Below are positions 8,501 to 8,928 of a stretch of 8,928 bases of DNA, piece after piece. Origin of the DNA: an uncultured Bacilli bacterium (GTDB lineage Bacteria; Bacillota_I; Bacilli_A; RFN20; CAG-288); assembly GCA_934700375.1 (NCBI GenBank), contig CAKUXT010000077.1, positions 1 through 8,928 on the forward strand, in the 5' to 3' direction. The notes under the pieces were generated by a model that was not told where the DNA came from, did not search any database, and was given only the letters and a program-made list of their open reading frames with translations. The stretch's first letter is position 1, and every line of letters starts with the position of its first letter. The position numbers were made by a program, and so were the translations under genes.

Positions 8501-8928
8501 GGCGAACAGAGAGAACAGATCATCCGCAACGTCGAAACGTATACTACTTATACTACTTATATCGTCTTCGACCTTATCGTCACCCGTGGTCTTGAAGGCA
8601 ACCAGTACACCTTCTCCCTCGGCCGTTCCTTCAACTCTCAGTCAGGCGGTGAGACACAGACTCCGTTCTACATCGCAATTCTTGCTTCCTTTGCACAGCT
8701 TTGCCGTGTGAACAACAACGCAGACAACAATACGCTTCGTCTTGTCATCTTCGATGAAGCTTTCTCCAAGATGGATGCTGCCCGTATCAGACAGAGCACA
8801 GACTTGCTCCGTGACTTTGGTCTTCAGGCAATTCTCTCCACACCTAGCGAAAAGCTCAGAGACCTTGTCTCCTATGTCGATCTTGTCCTTGTCACGATGC
8901 ACGATGATAAGAGAAAGAAATCTTATAT
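5543..8928 (+). CDS. jetC: Wadjet system SMC-like ATPase JetC, cut by right window edge
   Basis: JetC is the SMC/MukB-like ABC ATPase that powers DNA loop extrusion in the Wadjet complex. The frame is open from the ATG to the window end (1128 codons plus two bases). The split ATPase head is complete. Walker A is GPNGTGKST (30-38). The ABC signature is SQSGGETQ (1032-1039). Walker B is LVIFDEA (1067-1073), with D-loop FSKMD (1074-1078). The switch region LSTPSEKL (1098-1105) has a Thr-Pro where many ABC proteins have the H-loop histidine, as in MukB-like proteins. Coiled coils run at about 234-480 and 674-960. A globular hinge-like domain lies between (about 485-660, including HSDAYVRIYCDL and DPEWTLALEAVLF). 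Since the head motifs are complete and the family is about 1100 residues long, only a short tail and the stop should be missing. All ATPase residues look functional. The gene is coupled to jetB by TAATG, and jetD (TOPRIM nuclease) is expected next. SbcC or MukB itself is less likely, given the jetA and jetB neighbours. Confidence 0.92.
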   Translation, partial: MKSITKLRLINWHYFCNITTDIKNITFLTGPNGTGKSTIIDALQIVILGTTRPDNFNKAANEKGRSGRNLISYLRGQTGVKDDNSVIVLREGTFTSYIAIEIYDDVKKSYFTIGACFDVDSSDRIDKHYFYLDSQFPENNFTLSMEKNKSRPMNYKELSSYVREEYKPNHFRFFDTDTEYQGFIKVAFGNLPDKYFMLFKKAVSFAPISNISSFITEYICDADLNVDITPMQKNIEQYKILENEAKNLKTKVDALTQIHNTFEELTTFIKRSDMLNYVTARVSYEENKKRLDNFNERLKKDNDRLMIISDTIKRFDSQLDDLNADLNSYNAKVLQSDNYSLTEKLMMKKENILKQITSIQMQVAEVSRTLSQYASSYKSVCSSFVSYYKDFNPERLGSNIQEQFAELFETATNIVYEAESLAASLSDGTVDFEAVNLFRTDMETLRNQALDVKSLINRELYNVSEQLQTLQSDLRAVNQGQKPFDKLGPAYNEIRRGLETQLKARHSDAYVRIYCDLVDVNDPEWTLALEAVLFSQKFNFFVNPLYYEEANRILKELTSSYNYYRVSLVDTDRLLRAGIVANDDSVAHLIDTKDEAARVYTDYLLGRIKKCRTFDEARNSGSGLLSDCTGYRNFATWYLNKGSARVFYLGTVVSNSTKALSSEDYQKINKTYALLSDALNRVNDLVTLSIMSQSECSTYQSDIKRMEDIAGLQKDVLSVENEMKSVSRGDMSAIQAKIEELTAQIKDIQQQRTDILTERGQIIADTQRLNSEEIPSIEANIADCRKQLDTFDSDSVNHEYEPFFSKLLDEQHLTLAQIRQEAMRESIQTSGKITRDKAALIRMRDTYCSLYRLNYDVQNEKSNAEFDRELENISQVMLPDYEAKIKKAHEDSIREFKDDFIYKLRTAIETVRAQIDELNHALEDSHFGRDSYQFIVSPNKTYQQYYDMIMDPLLLRVGDAENLFMEKYKSTMDDLFNLISSSTSATGEQREQIIRNVETYTTYTTYIVFDLIVTRGLEGNQYTFSLGRSFNSQSGGETQTPFYIAILASFAQLCRVNNNADNNTLRLVIFDEAFSKMDAARIRQSTDLLRDFGLQAILSTPSEKLRDLVSYVDLVLVTMHDDKRKKSY
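8540..8561 (+). repeat. Short tandem repeat (9-bp unit) within jetC
   Basis: TATACTACT occurs twice in direct tandem (8540-8548 and 8549-8557), followed by a partial third copy TATA. The unit is in frame and encodes Tyr-Thr-Thr, giving TYTTYTTYI at residues 999-1007, just before the C-terminal half of the ATPase head. The length change is a multiple of three, so the frame is kept. Confidence 0.8.

Noticed and set aside
5543..8928. Reading the long ATPase as SbcC, RecN or chromosomal MukB/SMC
   Set aside because: SbcC would be next to SbcD, and chromosomal SMC or MukB has different neighbours. The jetA-jetB-jetC order, the overlaps and the DUF5716-like JetA opening favour Wadjet.
1..8928. CRISPR array, tRNA or rRNA genes, insertion sequence, integrase or phage genes
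   Set aside because: No spaced direct repeats, cloverleaf-like stretch, transposase or recombinase motif was seen on either strand. Nearly all of the window is filled by the listed genes.

Overview
The window reads as low-GC Gram-positive (Bacillota) chromosome. Genes are densely packed on the + strand, ribosome-binding sites are strong GGAGG types, one start codon is TTG, arginine is mostly AGA, and the one intergenic gap is very AT-rich. The codon style (AGA Arg, TCC/TCT Ser, GAT Asp, few TTA/CTA/TCA codons) would fit Erysipelotrichales or a related lineage. That placement is inference, because no taxonomic marker is present.

Left part (1-3159): the last 59 codons of an unrecognised gene run into a complete intracellular type I pullulanase (GH13 debranching enzyme, all four catalytic regions intact). 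The pullulanase overlaps a PlsC-type 1-acyl-glycerol-3-phosphate acyltransferase by an ATGA junction. These three form one transcription unit, closed by a clear intrinsic terminator at 3178-3211.

Middle (3160-3397): a 238-bp AT-rich spacer with three successive inverted repeats. The first and third look like terminators. They are followed by a plausible promoter and a strong RBS placed in front of a TTG codon.

Right part (3398-8928): three tightly overlapping genes match the JetA-JetB-JetC core of a Wadjet anti-plasmid system. JetA is a kleisin-like protein of the DUF5716/PF18982 kind. JetB is a small DUF4194 winged-helix (KITE/MukE-like) protein. JetC is a long SMC/MukB-like ABC ATPase with Walker A, signature and Walker B motifs, a central hinge and flanking coiled coils. 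JetC is open to the right edge and lacks only its last residues and stop codon. In known Wadjet systems JetABC forms a condensin-like loop-extruding motor that recognises small circular DNA, and a TOPRIM nuclease, JetD, cuts it. JetD is not in this window and is expected immediately downstream. The JetA family points to Wadjet type II. The defence operon sits directly beside a metabolic operon and is insulated from it by the hairpin region. No recombinase, transposase, tRNA or attachment repeat is visible in the window.
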